Below are positions 8,954 to 24,695 of a stretch of 64,000 nucleotides of DNA, piece by piece. Below the pieces are notes generated by a model, which made no database searches, had not been told where the DNA came from, and worked only from the letters and a program-made list of their open reading frames with translations. A program made the translations under genes and the position numbers. How positions within the stretch are numbered: the stretch's first letter is position 1; each line of letters begins with the position of its first letter. Source of the stretch: JAOPZW01 sp963807305 (GTDB lineage Bacteria; Actinomycetota; Thermoleophilia; Solirubrobacterales; Solirubrobacteraceae); NCBI GenBank assembly GCA_963807305.1, contig CAWEBN010000003.1:1-64000 (forward strand), in the 5' to 3' direction.

Positions 8954-9220
8954 ATGCTGAGCGAGTTCTCCGCCCGCCTCCAGAAGGGCCAGAACAAGGG
9001 AGCATGGACATACGTCGTCATGGACGGCTCCGCCGAGTTCTTCGGCACCAAGGGCCTCGTGAAGGTCCGCGGCACGATCGACGGCGAGCCCTTCGAGAGC
9101 GCCTTCATGGCCCTCGGCGACGGAACTCACAAGCTCCCGGTCAGGGCCGACGTCCGCAAGGCCATCGGCAAGGGCGCCGGCGACACCGTGATCGTGCGCC
9201 TGGACGAGCGGCTCAACTGA
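8954..9220 (+). CDS. DUF1905 domain protein
   Basis: This compact 88-residue protein starts ATG 8954, 18 bases from the divergent M14 gene start. It is a single small beta-barrel-like domain containing GAWTYVVMDGSAEFFGTKG, VKVRGTIDGEPFESAFM and KLPVRADVRKAIGKGAGDTV. The GDGTHKLPV...R...IGKGAGD pattern is diagnostic of DUF1905. The molecular function of the family is unknown; some members are fused to a bacteriocin-protection (YdeI/OmpD-like) domain. No partner gene is evident here. Confidence 0.88.
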   Translation: MLSEFSARLQKGQNKGAWTYVVMDGSAEFFGTKGLVKVRGTIDGEPFESAFMALGDGTHKLPVRADVRKAIGKGAGDTVIVRLDERLN

Positions 9221-9257
9221 CCCGTGGCGCCGGTGTGGAGCCTCGGCTGACGTCGGT

Positions 9258-10400
9258 TCACATCGCTGATCCGCTCGTCCTGCGGGGGCGTCCCGGCAGC
9301 AGCCCTTGCGGTCGCAGGAGCATGATGATCAGCAGCAGGAAGCCGTAGATGCCGGACGAGATCGCCGACAGGTCGAAGTCCAGCCCCACCTTGCCGGGAA
9401 GACCATCAAGGACCGTGGGGAGCAGATAGGTGTTGATCGCCGTCAACGTGATCGCGCCGACGACGACGCCCCAGATCGAGCCCAGGCCGCCTATCACCAC
9501 CATGGCGAGGATGAAGATCGAGAACGAGAAGGTGAACTGGTCGGGATTGACCGTGCGCAGATAGGAGGCGAGGAAGGCACCGGACACGCCGCCCAGCGCG
9601 GCGCCCACGCCGTAGGCCTGCAGTTTCGTGTGGGCGATGGGAACGCCCGCGCTCGCCGCCGCCTCCTCGTCGTCGCGCAGCGCGATCCACGCCCTGCCCA
9701 TCCGCGAGTCGCGCAGGCGGAAGTTGACCAGGAGCATCAATCCGACCAGCGCCAGGGCGAACCAGTACCAGGGGCGCAGGTGCAGCGCACCGAAGGGCGC
9801 GATGAAGGGCAGGTCGATGCTGTCTATGGGGGTGATGCCGTTGGGTCCGGCGGTGAGCGACCCGCCGAAGAAGTGGATGTCCTGCCCGTTGGACGCGACC
9901 TGCCCGATGGTCTCGCCGAAGGCGAGCGTGACGATCCCGACATAGGTGCCACGCAGGCGCAACGTCGGCACCCCGATGAGCACGCCGGCGCTCGTCGTCG
10001 CAAGGAGCGCGAGCACGAGGATGATGAGGAAGTTGACGTGGATCCCGGCCTCACCGGCGGCCGGCTCGCCGGCGAAGAGCGCGATGCCGGCGCCGCCGGC
10101 GGCGTTGGCCCAGTACGCCGATCCGAAGTAGGCGGCGACGTGCGCACCGATCGCGAAGAACGCCACGTAGCCGAGATCGAGCAGCCCCGCGAAGCCGACG
10201 ACGACGTTCAGGCCCAGCGCCATGACCACGTAGGCCGCCGACAGGACCATGATGTCCAAGGCGCTGCTGCCCTCGCTGAGCAGGAGCGGCAGGATGGCGG
10301 CCGCACCGAAGACCACCGCACCGAGGGCGGCTCCCGACCTTCGCGGCGCCCCGCGAACGCTCGCGCGCGTCGCAGCGTGCGACGGTGCTGCTGTGCTCAT
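9258..10400 (-). CDS. livM: Branched-chain amino-acid ABC transporter permease (LivM-like), orphan
   Basis: The 380-residue protein has eight to ten membrane helices. The LivM signature GLNVVVGFAGLLDLGYVAFFAIGAH is near residue 60. The cytosolic coupling loop (RLRDSRMGRAWIALRDDEEAAASAG) is near 245, and GGVSGAFLASY and GGLGSIWGVVVGA follow. LivM is one of two permease subunits of the HAAT-type importer, which also needs LivH, two ATPases (LivG, LivF) and a binding protein. None is encoded nearby. Its ATG overlaps the stop of the upstream CGNR gene by four bases (ATGA), implying translational coupling. The C-terminus ends with the usual LLRPQGLLPGRPRR. Confidence 0.9.
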   Translation of the reverse strand: MSTAAPSHAATRASVRGAPRRSGAALGAVVFGAAAILPLLLSEGSSALDIMVLSAAYVVMALGLNVVVGFAGLLDLGYVAFFAIGAHVAAYFGSAYWANAAGGAGIALFAGEPAAGEAGIHVNFLIILVLALLATTSAGVLIGVPTLRLRGTYVGIVTLAFGETIGQVASNGQDIHFFGGSLTAGPNGITPIDSIDLPFIAPFGALHLRPWYWFALALVGLMLLVNFRLRDSRMGRAWIALRDDEEAAASAGVPIAHTKLQAYGVGAALGGVSGAFLASYLRTVNPDQFTFSFSIFILAMVVIGGLGSIWGVVVGAITLTAINTYLLPTVLDGLPGKVGLDFDLSAISSGIYGFLLLIIMLLRPQGLLPGRPRRTSGSAM

Positions 10401-10996
10401 CCCGCCGAGGCCTGGCGCCGGCGGTAGTAGGCGCGGTTCTTCGTCCGATTGCCGCAGATCGACATGGCGCACCAGGCCGCCGATCGGTTCTTCGAGCGGT
10501 CGTAGAACGCGTACCCGCACTGGCGACAGCCCTTCAGGCGCGACCAGTGACCGGCGAGCTGCGCCTCGTGGAGGATGCCGAGCAGCGCGGCCACGGCACC
10601 GTCGACGCCGCGAGCAGCGGGTTCGAGGGAGGTCCGCCCCGCGTCGTCGATGGCGATGCCGAGCCGAGCGCCGGCCGAGGCCCTGCGAATGACCTCGACG
10701 GCCGCCGGACCCGATCGCTCTCCCTGGTTCGCGATCGCGAGCGTGCGCAGCGCTTCTCGCAGTTCGCGCAGGCGGGCCACGTCGACCTCCGAGATCCGGT
10801 CGCCGGGCGCCACGAGCCGCTTCTCTCGCAGCCACGCCTGCGCCCCTTCCGCAGTGCCGATGCGGTCCCAGTCGGGCGGCAGGTCGTGGTTGTGGGAGTT
10901 GATGAAGCGCTGCAGGACCTCGAGCCGCCCGGGCGCCTTGGGTCGCCCTCCCGGCTCGATCTGCTCGCCCACCCGTCGCTTGTCGTGCTCGTCCAC
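10397..10996 (-). CDS. CGNR zinc-finger (ABATE-domain) transcriptional regulator
   Basis: I propose GTG 10996 as start; longer in-frame starts add unconserved sequence. The 199-residue product has an N-terminal ABATE-type helical domain (LEVLQRFINSHNHDLP, then DVARLRELREALRTLA). The C-terminal CGNR zinc finger carries CRQCGYAFYDRSKNRSAAWC and then MSICGNRTKNRAYYRRR, with four cysteines as zinc ligands. CGNR proteins are predicted stress-induced DNA-binding regulators. The stop overlaps the LivM ATG by four bases, so regulator and permease are probably co-expressed. That is an uncommon pairing. Confidence 0.88.
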   Translation of the reverse strand: MDEHDKRRVGEQIEPGGRPKAPGRLEVLQRFINSHNHDLPPDWDRIGTAEGAQAWLREKRLVAPGDRISEVDVARLRELREALRTLAIANQGERSGPAAVEVIRRASAGARLGIAIDDAGRTSLEPAARGVDGAVAALLGILHEAQLAGHWSRLKGCRQCGYAFYDRSKNRSAAWCAMSICGNRTKNRAYYRRRQASAG

Positions 10997-11178
10997 GGCC
11001 TCGCTCGATTCTCTCGACTGACCGGCATAATGCCAATGCTGGTCTGAGGCGACAAGATGCGCCAGGAGTCCGGCGCCGACGCGGTCGTTGGGCGACCGAG
11101 CTGCCCAGGCGACACACGCGCAGCGGTGACGCCGCTCACCCGGCGCGGGCGGGCAGCGCCGCGTGCCATCATCGGTGC

Positions 11179-11730
11179 ATGAGCGACCCTGATCCTGAAC
11201 GCCATGGCTTCGAGGACGTTGCGCGGGCGCTGGCCGAGGAAGTGAGCCGGGCGGTCGAGCGCCTCTCCGAGATCGACGTCGACGAGATCGCGCGGGCCGC
11301 GAGCGCCGAGGCCGAGCGCGCGAAGGGATGGATCGACGATCTGGGCCGGTGGCTGCGCGAGCAGGGCGACGCCCTGGGCGACGCGCCGTTCGGGGCCGGC
11401 CAGGCGTGGGAACGCCGGCCGGCGCCGGCGGATCGCCCGGCGCCGAGTGGCCCCGCCGGCGAGGATCCGCTGCGACACGCCGGACCGCATCCGCTCGATC
11501 TCCCCAGTGCCGACCAGGGGCTGGCGCTGGCGGCACTGGACTCCGGCCGCTGGGGGGTCGAGCCGGGAACGAACGCGCTCGCCGTCCACGGCGAGGGCCC
11601 CGGTCCCAGCGACGCGCTCGGGCTCGTCCGCGAACTTCGCGTTCGCGACTGGATGACGGCCGACGGCGAGATCACGCTGGCCGGCCGCAACGCGCTGAGC
11701 CGCTGGCTCGACGCCGCGGACCGCGACTGA
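11179..11730 (+). CDS. Hypothetical acidic protein
   Basis: This 183-residue acidic protein starts ATG 11179 and I recognise no family. The first 75 residues are a charged amphipathic helix region with heptad character (VARALAEEVSRAVERLSEID and VDEIARAASAEAERAKGW). A Pro/Ala-rich linker follows. The C-terminal 85 residues form a compact domain (DQGLALAALDSGRWGVEPG, then LVRELRVRDWMTADGEITL and ALSRWLDA). The coding bias and clear domain partition argue it is real. It is probably monocistronic; the genes on both sides are on the minus strand. Confidence 0.7.
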   Translation: MSDPDPERHGFEDVARALAEEVSRAVERLSEIDVDEIARAASAEAERAKGWIDDLGRWLREQGDALGDAPFGAGQAWERRPAPADRPAPSGPAGEDPLRHAGPHPLDLPSADQGLALAALDSGRWGVEPGTNALAVHGEGPGPSDALGLVRELRVRDWMTADGEITLAGRNALSRWLDAADRD

Positions 11731-11771
11731 CGGCGCTGTCGCAGTCGACGCGGAGCGCGCGTCAGGGCCGA

Positions 11772-12329
11772 TCAGCTCGCAGCGATGTGCTCGAGCGGGT
11801 CGACGATGTCGTGCGGCGGAGCGTGTCCGGGCGTGCGCATGCAGCAGTCCTTGCGCGCCTCGCCGGTGGCCAGGTCGCGGGGATACGTCTCGAGCGCATC
11901 GGCTTCGCCGCGCTGCACGAGAGCTCGCCATCGCGCGGGCTCGCGGGCGACATAGGCCTGCGCCTCATGGCTGCCGTCGCCGTCCAGCCCGACGACGGTG
12001 ATGCGCTCACGCACATACGGACCCTCGAGACCCGCAGAGCCGGTCTCGAGCCGATCGATCACGGAGACCGCCGCATCGGAGATGAGAAACAGATCTCCCT
12101 CCACATGCCGCGGCTCGAACCCCGCGACCAGGACCGCCATCCGGTGCACGTACGGGCATCCGGGATTGCTGCACGCCGCCCGCCGCGGAACCACGACGGC
12201 GTGAGCCGACGCGGTGCGAACGCGCCCGACGGAAGCGCCGAGCAGATCCGCGCACCGGCGGTGGTGCACGAGGCCCTCCTGGGTCGTGCCGTAGGCGAAG
12301 TAGCGAATGAGAGCGCGAACAGCCGCCAT
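11772..12329 (-). CDS. Gamma-glutamylcyclotransferase-like (GGCT/AIG2) protein
   Basis: Starting at ATG 12329, the 185-residue protein opens with ALIRYFAYGTTQ, the substrate-binding YGT motif of the GGCT/AIG2 fold. It continues with VEGDLFLISDAAVSVIDRLE and a PYVRERITVVGLDGDGSHEA segment, matching the family's GxLY...LDxxEG...YxR core. A cysteine-containing insertion (CSNPGCPYVHR) near residue 60 is unusual. Family members cyclise gamma-glutamyl groups or act in glutathione or mycothiol-related turnover; the substrate here is unknown. It lies downstream of rpoC but is separated from it by a strong terminator. Confidence 0.75.
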   Translation of the reverse strand: MAAVRALIRYFAYGTTQEGLVHHRRCADLLGASVGRVRTASAHAVVVPRRAACSNPGCPYVHRMAVLVAGFEPRHVEGDLFLISDAAVSVIDRLETGSAGLEGPYVRERITVVGLDGDGSHEAQAYVAREPARWRALVQRGEADALETYPRDLATGEARKDCCMRTPGHAPPHDIVDPLEHIAAS

Positions 12330-12387
12330 CTTAGGAGCGGCAGCGTGCGCCCAAGGTGCAACCCGCGCCACGCGGCCCGAGAACGAC

Positions 12388-12414
12388 TGAGGGCCCGCAC
12401 CAGGCGGGCCCTCA
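12388..12414 (-). terminator. Terminator after rpoC
   Basis: There is a perfect 11-bp GC-rich stem (TGAGGGCCCGC paired across a five-base loop) 22 bases beyond the rpoC stop. The minus strand continues with a T-rich but imperfect tail. It marks the end of the ribosomal-protein/RNA-polymerase transcription unit and separates it from the GGCT gene. Confidence 0.75.
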
Positions 12415-12436
12415 GCACCTCATCTCTCAGGTCCGG

Positions 12437-16684
<4,248 letters not shown>

Positions 16685-16733
16685 AGTGATTCCTTCGTAT
16701 TAGGTGGGGAGGGCCTGAGGCGCTGCGCGAGGG

Positions 16734-20423
<3,690 letters not shown>

Positions 20424-20495
20424 GACAGCGACTCCTCGGGGGGTCGAAGGCGGGCAAAGCGGCAGAGGGCGCTCGCAGTGAGCGCGACCGTCCAA

Positions 20496-20501
20496 GATAG
20501 C
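20496..20501 (-). promoter_or_regulatory. Candidate -10 element of an internal rpoB promoter
   Basis: TATCTT on the minus strand lies about 70 bases upstream of the rpoB TTG, downstream of the hairpin that follows rplL. It could restart transcription for rpoBC. No convincing -35 is visible, so this is a weak call. Confidence 0.3.
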
Positions 20502-20975
20502 ACAGCAAGAGGATGCCTCCGCAGGCGGCAGCGCTGCCCAATTGCGGGGCGGTCGACACTCACGGACCCCGCCCTACGGCCGCCGCGTATGTGGCGCGGC
20601 GCCGGTGCTCAGAGAGCGAGAGGGCGGCTACGACTATTGGTCGACGGCGGAAGGGTAGCGCCCACGCGCTCGACGCGCCACCCCGGGGGACGGACGGCGC
20701 TCAGCCGACCCGGACGGAGGTGCGGGACCTGTGGCCCAGCACGTAGGGATAGGCGCGCTCGAAGCGCACCCGCGCAGCCCACCAACCGGCGGCGATACCG
20801 CGACAGGAGCGAGCGGCGGAAGCGCACGGAGCCGCCGGCGCCGCGAGCGGCGGAAGCGCACGGAGCTGGCGGCGCCGCGACGTCGGCGAGCCCCCTTTCC
20901 CTCGGTGATTGCTGTCGACGCCGCGCAGCGATGCACGCGCATCGCGGACAGCCGCGGCGCGGCGCCGCAACGAGC
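20502..20975. other. Long rplL-rpoB intergenic region with short repeats
   Basis: About 470 bases contain no credible gene; the ORFs on either strand are Arg/Ala-rich shadows. The region contains a 34-base direct repeat (listed separately) and several short GC-rich inverted repeats. It separates rplL from rpoB, which are usually closer in this operon. Confidence 0.6.
20811..20878. repeat. 34-base direct tandem repeat, two copies
   Basis: The 22-base core GAGCGGCGGAAGCGCACGGA plus GC occurs at 20811-20832 and again at 20845-20866. The intervening 12 bases are nearly repeated as well, giving a period of 34. Looser relatives (GAGCGAGAGGGCGG) occur about 200 bases away. It lies in the leader of rpoB; function unknown. 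Confidence 0.7.
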
Positions 20976-21000
20976 GAGGGGCGCCCGGTGGGCGCCCCTC
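20976..21000 (-). terminator. Hairpin terminator/attenuator after rplL
   Basis: A perfect 11-bp stem (GAGGGGCGCCC with its complement) closes a three-base loop, 27 bases beyond the rplL stop. There is no strong T-tract on the minus strand, so it may attenuate rather than stop transcription between rplL and rpoB, as is known for this position in other bacteria. Confidence 0.65.
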
Positions 21001-21027
21001 GATACGGCAGGTGGCTGTCGCCGCGAG

Positions 21028-21411
21028 CTACTTGACCTCGACGCTCGCGCCGGCCTCCTCGAGCTCGGCCTTGAGCTTGTCGGCCTCGTCGCGCTCGATG
21101 CCCTCCTTGACGGGCTTGGGCGCCTCGTCGACGAGCGCCTTGGCCTCCTTGAGGCCCAGGCCCGTGACGGCGCGGACGACCTTGATCACCTGGATCTTCT
21201 TGTCGCCTGCCGCCGTGACGATGACGTCGAATGTGCTCTGCTCCTCCTCGGCTGCGGCGCCGTCGCCGTCGCCTCCGGCCGCGGGAGCGGCGGCCGCGAC
21301 GGCGGTCGCCGACACGCCGAACGTCTCCTCGAGCGCCTTGATGCGCTCTGACAGCTCGAGCACGGAGATGCCCTTGAGCTCTTCGATCCAATCAGCAGTG
21401 GTGGTGGCCAT
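21028..21411 (-). CDS. rplL: 50S ribosomal protein L7/L12
   Basis: The 127-residue stalk protein starts at ATG 21411, two bases after the natural end of rplJ. The N-terminal dimerisation domain (WIEELKGISVLELSERIKAL), an Ala/Gly-rich hinge (residues about 37-55) and the C-terminal domain are complete. The C-terminal domain carries FDVIVTAAGDKKIQVIKVVR and LGLKEAKALVDEAPKPVKEG. L7/L12 recruits translation factors to the ribosome and is anchored there by L10, encoded immediately upstream. Confidence 0.98.
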   Translation of the reverse strand: MATTTADWIEELKGISVLELSERIKALEETFGVSATAVAAAAPAAGGDGDGAAAEEEQSTFDVIVTAAGDKKIQVIKVVRAVTGLGLKEAKALVDEAPKPVKEGIERDEADKLKAELEEAGASVEVK

Positions 21412-21413
21412 GG

Positions 21414-22348
21414 TTACTCCGAATCCTCCGGGGTGTCAGTGGTCTCAGTGGTGGTGTTCTCAGCGGCCTCGGCCTCCGGCTCGTCGGCCGGAGCCTCCTC
21501 GGTCGCGGTCTCGGCCGGCGTCTCCTCGGCCGCCGCCTCCTCGACGGGAGCCTCCGCCTCGGCGGCGGGAGCGTCGGCAGCGGGAGCGTCGGCTTCGACA
21601 GCAGGGGCGTCGGCCTCGGCGGGAGCGTCGGCCTCGGCAGCAGGAGCCTCCGCCTCGGCAGCGGGAGCCTCCGCCTCGGCAGCAGGAGCCTCCGCCTCGG
21701 CAGCAGGAGCCTCCGCCTCGGCAGCAGGAGCCTCCGCCTCGGCAGCAGGAGCGTCGGCCTCAGCCGCGGCGCCTCCGCCTCAGCGGCCGGCTCGGCCGCA
21801 GCCGCGGGCGGCTCGCCCGCCGGGATCTCGCCGCTCTCCTTCTTCTCGGCGATCTGCCCCAGCTGCAGGGCGAGGCCGGCGATCAGCGCGTTCAGCGTGC
21901 GGACCAGGCCCGAGATGGGCGAGGCCACGACGCCGACGAGCTGGCCGTAGAGCACGTCGCGGGCGGGCAGGCGCGCCAGCGCCAGGATCTGCTCGGTGTC
22001 GACGGCCTCGGCGCCGAGCAGGCCGCCCTTGAACTCCAGCCTGTCCGTCTCGCGACGGAAGGTCTGCAGCGCCTTGGCCGCCAGTGCCGCGTCGCCGCGG
22101 ACGAAGGTCAGCGCGGTCGGGCCCTCGAGCAGGGCCTTCAGGGCGTCGGCGCCGACCTCGTCGACCGCCCGCTCGGTGAGCGAGTTCTTGACCACGCGGA
22201 AGCTCGCGTCCACGTCGCGCAGCCGCGTGCGCAGCTCAGCCGCCTGGGGCACGGAGATGCCGCGGTAGTCGATGGCGAAGACCGCGTCGGCTTCCTTGAT
22301 CGACTCGGCGATCTCGGCGACCGCCGCTGCTTTCTGTTCTCGGTTCAT
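21414..22348 (-). CDS. rplJ: 50S ribosomal protein L10 with extended Ala/Glu/Pro tail, frame-interrupted
   Basis: ATG 22348 is preceded by AGGAGG. The body (about 175 residues: MNREQKAAAVAEIAESIKEA, AIDYRGISVPQAAELR, FKGGLLGAE) is normal L10, which binds 23S rRNA and anchors L7/L12. After EPAAEAEAP the open frame turns into Leu/Arg-rich sequence and runs into rplL. One frame over, the sequence encodes repeated AEAEAPA and ends naturally (DTPEDSE, TAA at 21416-21414) two bases before rplL. One base therefore seems missing near 21770. The restored protein would have about 115 extra acidic, Ala/Pro-rich residues, far longer than the usual L10 C-terminus. A break in an essential gene suggests a sequence error. 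Confidence 0.9.
21631..21756 (-). repeat. Six tandem 21-base repeats encoding the L10 tail
   Basis: Six consecutive near-identical 21-base units (plus-strand GCCTCGGCAGCAGGAGCCTC plus C) lie end to end with single-base variants. In the frame that ends at 21414 each encodes the heptapeptide AEAEAPA or a close variant. The run lies immediately next to the apparent frame interruption in rplJ. Confidence 0.9.
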
Positions 22349-22424
22349 GCGCCTCCTAGCCCGGGCTTCCGCGCGCCAGAGGGCAGCGCTGCCGGGGGTC
22401 TCGGGTGGCTCGAAGGAGTCTGCG

Positions 22425-23150
22425 TCAGGCCGCGGCCGTCGCAGCCTCCTCGAGGATGTCACGGGTGCGGCTGGGGTCGATCTTCACGCCCGGGCCCATG
22501 GTCGAGGCCATGGTGATCGAGCGCAGGTAGCGCCCCTTGGCCGCTGCAGGCTTGGCCCGCACGAGCTCGTCGATGACCGCGGCGTAGTTCTCCAGCAGCG
22601 CGCGGTCGTCGAACGACGTCTTGCCGATGGTCAGGTGGACGATGGCGGTGCGATCGGTGCGGTACTCGATCTTGCCGGCCTTGGACTCCTCCACGGCCTT
22701 GGACACGTCCATCGTCACGGTGCCGACCTTCGGGTTGGGCATCTTGCCCTGCGGGCCGAGGATGCGGCCCAGGCGCCCGACAACCGGCATGAGGTCCGGC
22801 GTCGCGATGGCCACGTCGAAGTCCGTGAAGCCGCCCTCGATGCGCTCGGCGAGGTCCTCGGCGCCGACCACGTCGGCCCCGGCCTCCTCGGCCTCGCGCG
22901 CCTTGTCGCCCTTGGCGAAGACGGCGACCGTCACGCTCTTGCCCAGGCCGTTGGGCAGCGCGATCGTGCCGCGCAGCTGCTCGTCGGCGTGGCGGACGTT
23001 GAGCCCCGTGCGCACGTGGATCTCGACGGACTCGTCGAACTTCGCGCGCTTGAGCTCCTTGACGAGCCTGACGGCGTCAGCGGGCTGATGCTCGTGCTCG
23101 CGATCGACCTTCGAGCGTGCCTCGATGAACGAGCGACCGTGCCTGGCCAT
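22425..23150 (-). CDS. rplA: 50S ribosomal protein L1
   Basis: The 241-residue L1 has the two-domain arrangement with FDESVEIHVRTGLNVRHADE near the N-terminus and GRILGPQGKMPNPKVGTV in domain II. The rRNA-binding C-terminal GRYLRSITMASTMGPGVKID is also present. L1 binds 23S rRNA at the E-site stalk and in many bacteria represses its own operon. It begins two bases after the rplK stop. About 75 bases separate it from rplJ; I see no convincing L10-leader structure there. Confidence 0.98.
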   Translation of the reverse strand: MARHGRSFIEARSKVDREHEHQPADAVRLVKELKRAKFDESVEIHVRTGLNVRHADEQLRGTIALPNGLGKSVTVAVFAKGDKAREAEEAGADVVGAEDLAERIEGGFTDFDVAIATPDLMPVVGRLGRILGPQGKMPNPKVGTVTMDVSKAVEESKAGKIEYRTDRTAIVHLTIGKTSFDDRALLENYAAVIDELVRAKPAAAKGRYLRSITMASTMGPGVKIDPSRTRDILEEAATAAA

Positions 23151-23152
23151 GG

Positions 23153-23575
23153 TCAGACCACCTCCACGCCCATCGAGCGGGCGGTGCCCGCGATGATCTT
23201 GGCCGCCTGGTCGACGTCGTGGGCGTTCAGGTCGGGCAGCTTCTTCTCGGCGATCTCACGCAGCTGGGCCTGGCTGATGCGGCCGACCTTCTCGCGGTGC
23301 GGCTCGCCCGAGCCCTTCTCGAGGTTCGCGGCCTGCTTGATCAGCACCGCGGCGGGCGGCGTCTTGGTGATGAAGGTGAACGAGCGGTCCTCGTAGACCG
23401 TGATCACCACCGGGATCACCGTGCCCGTGTCGCCCTGCGTCTGGGCGTTGAACGCCTTGCAGAACTCCATGATGTTGATGCCGTGCTGGCCCAGGGCAGG
23501 GCCGACGGGAGGGGCCGGGGACGCCTGTCCACCGACCGCCTGCAGCTTGATCTGGGTGAGGACTTTCTTTGCCAT
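23153..23575 (-). CDS. rplK: 50S ribosomal protein L11
   Basis: The 140-residue protein starts at ATG 23575, five bases after the nusG stop. The N-terminal domain carries QASPAPPVGPALGQHGINIM, the proline-containing thiostrepton/GTPase-centre segment. The C-terminal rRNA-binding domain (QLREIAEKKLPDLNAHDVDQ, then IAGTARSMGVEV) is complete. L11 forms the L7/L12 stalk base with 23S rRNA and is needed for stringent-response sensing by RelA-type enzymes. Confidence 0.98.
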   Translation of the reverse strand: MAKKVLTQIKLQAVGGQASPAPPVGPALGQHGINIMEFCKAFNAQTQGDTGTVIPVVITVYEDRSFTFITKTPPAAVLIKQAANLEKGSGEPHREKVGRISQAQLREIAEKKLPDLNAHDVDQAAKIIAGTARSMGVEVV

Positions 23576-23580
23576 ACGCC

Positions 23581-24102
23581 TTAGATCTTCTTGACCTGGT
23601 CGAAGCCGACCTCGACCGGAGTCTCACGGCCGAAGATTGACACAAGCACCTTGAGCTTCTGCGCGTCCTGGTTGATCTCCGAGATCTCGCCGGAGAAATC
23701 GGACAGCGGACCGGAGACCACCTTGACCGACTCGCCGATCGAGAACTGGGCCTTGGTGGCGACCTTCTGCGCGACCTCGCGGTGCAGCAGGCGGTCGACC
23801 TCGGGCTGGGTCAGCGGGACGGGCTCGTTGGACGCGCCCACGAACCCGGTGACGCCCGGCGTGCCCTTGACGAGCTGCCACGAGTCGTCGTTGAGCTCCA
23901 TGTTCACGAGCACGTAGCCCGGCATGGTCCGCTTCTCGACCGGGATCTTCTGATTGTCCTTCATCTCGGTCACGGTCTCGGTCGGAACGACGACCTGCCG
24001 CACGGCCCGCTTCTGATTCAGCGAGACCACGCGGTGCTCGAGGTTCTGCTTGACCTTGTTCTCGTGCCCGGAGTAGGTGTTGACGACATACCAGCGATAC
24101 AT
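23581..24102 (-). CDS. nusG: Transcription termination/antitermination factor NusG
   Basis: The 173-residue protein starts MYRWYVVNTYSGHENKVKQN, the canonical NGN-domain opening. TMPGYVLVNMELNDDSW and GTPGVTGFVGASNEPVPL follow, then a C-terminal KOW domain (GESVKVVSGPLSDFSGEISE). Many actinobacterial NusG proteins carry a long acidic N-terminal extension; this one has none. NusG binds the RNA polymerase clamp and links it to Rho or ribosomal S10. It sits 26 bases downstream of secE. Confidence 0.97.
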   Translation of the reverse strand: MYRWYVVNTYSGHENKVKQNLEHRVVSLNQKRAVRQVVVPTETVTEMKDNQKIPVEKRTMPGYVLVNMELNDDSWQLVKGTPGVTGFVGASNEPVPLTQPEVDRLLHREVAQKVATKAQFSIGESVKVVSGPLSDFSGEISEINQDAQKLKVLVSIFGRETPVEVGFDQVKKI

Positions 24103-24128
24103 GGATTCAGGACAGCTCTTCTTGTCTC

Positions 24129-24680
24129 TCAGATGATGAAGTCGACGATCTTCTTGGCGGCCCAGTCGGCGACGCCGAGGTAGACGCCGGCGACTACGAC
24201 GAAGCCGATGACCACCGCGGTGGCCTGCGCGACCTGCCGGCGATCAGGCCACTGTACGCGCTGCAGCTCGGCCCACGACGCGCGCAGGAAGCCGATGAAG
24301 CGCGCGGGGCCGCGCCGAGTGGGCGTCCCGGGTGTCGCATGAGCCACCTCGCGGCGCTCGGCCGGGGCCGCTGCGACCGCCTGCTCCTCGAGCTCCTCGT
24401 CGAGCTCCTCGTCCTCGTCGGCGTCGCCGAACTCCTGCTCTGCGGCCTTGGGCTCCTCCTCCTCGGCGACGTCCTCGGAGGCGTCGTAGGTCTTGCCGCC
24501 CGCGCCCGCGACCAGCGCGGCCTCGAACCCGTCGACCTCGCCCGAGGAGTGCTCGAGCTCGCCGGGCATGTCGGCACGGTACGGCTGCGTGGGAGCGGGC
24601 CCCGGGTTCAGGGGAGTGGGCCCGGGGTTCTGGGCCCGCCGGGCCTTGCGCTGCTTGGCTCGCTGTCGGTCACGGGCCAC
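24129..24680 (-). CDS. secE: Preprotein translocase subunit SecE with long acidic N-terminal extension
   Basis: Only the last 65 residues are the SecE domain: RFIGFLRASWAELQRVQWPD (the conserved amphipathic helix and WP turn) and one membrane helix (VVIGFVVVAGVYLGV). The preceding 115 residues are unusual. A basic start (ARDRQRAKQRKARRAQ) is followed by a strongly acidic stretch rich in Glu/Asp (EEEEPKAAEQEFGDADEDEE). The start is GTG 24680. SecE is the essential clamp of the SecYEG channel. Typical bacterial single-helix SecE proteins are 60-80 residues, so the extension more than doubles the protein. Position between rpmG and nusG is canonical. Confidence 0.95.
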   Translation of the reverse strand: MARDRQRAKQRKARRAQNPGPTPLNPGPAPTQPYRADMPGELEHSSGEVDGFEAALVAGAGGKTYDASEDVAEEEEPKAAEQEFGDADEDEELDEELEEQAVAAAPAERREVAHATPGTPTRRGPARFIGFLRASWAELQRVQWPDRRQVAQATAVVIGFVVVAGVYLGVADWAAKKIVDFII

Positions 24681-24695
24681 GGGCGATCGTCCGCG

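Noticed and set aside
21392..22348. L10 frame running into rplL with a Leu/Arg-rich tail
   Set aside because: The alternative frame gives an acidic repeat tail and ends two bases before the rplL start, which is the natural operon layout.
22349..22424. L10-leader regulatory RNA upstream of rplJ
   Set aside because: Only 76 bases are available and no kink-turn or paired stems of the known leader could be recognised.
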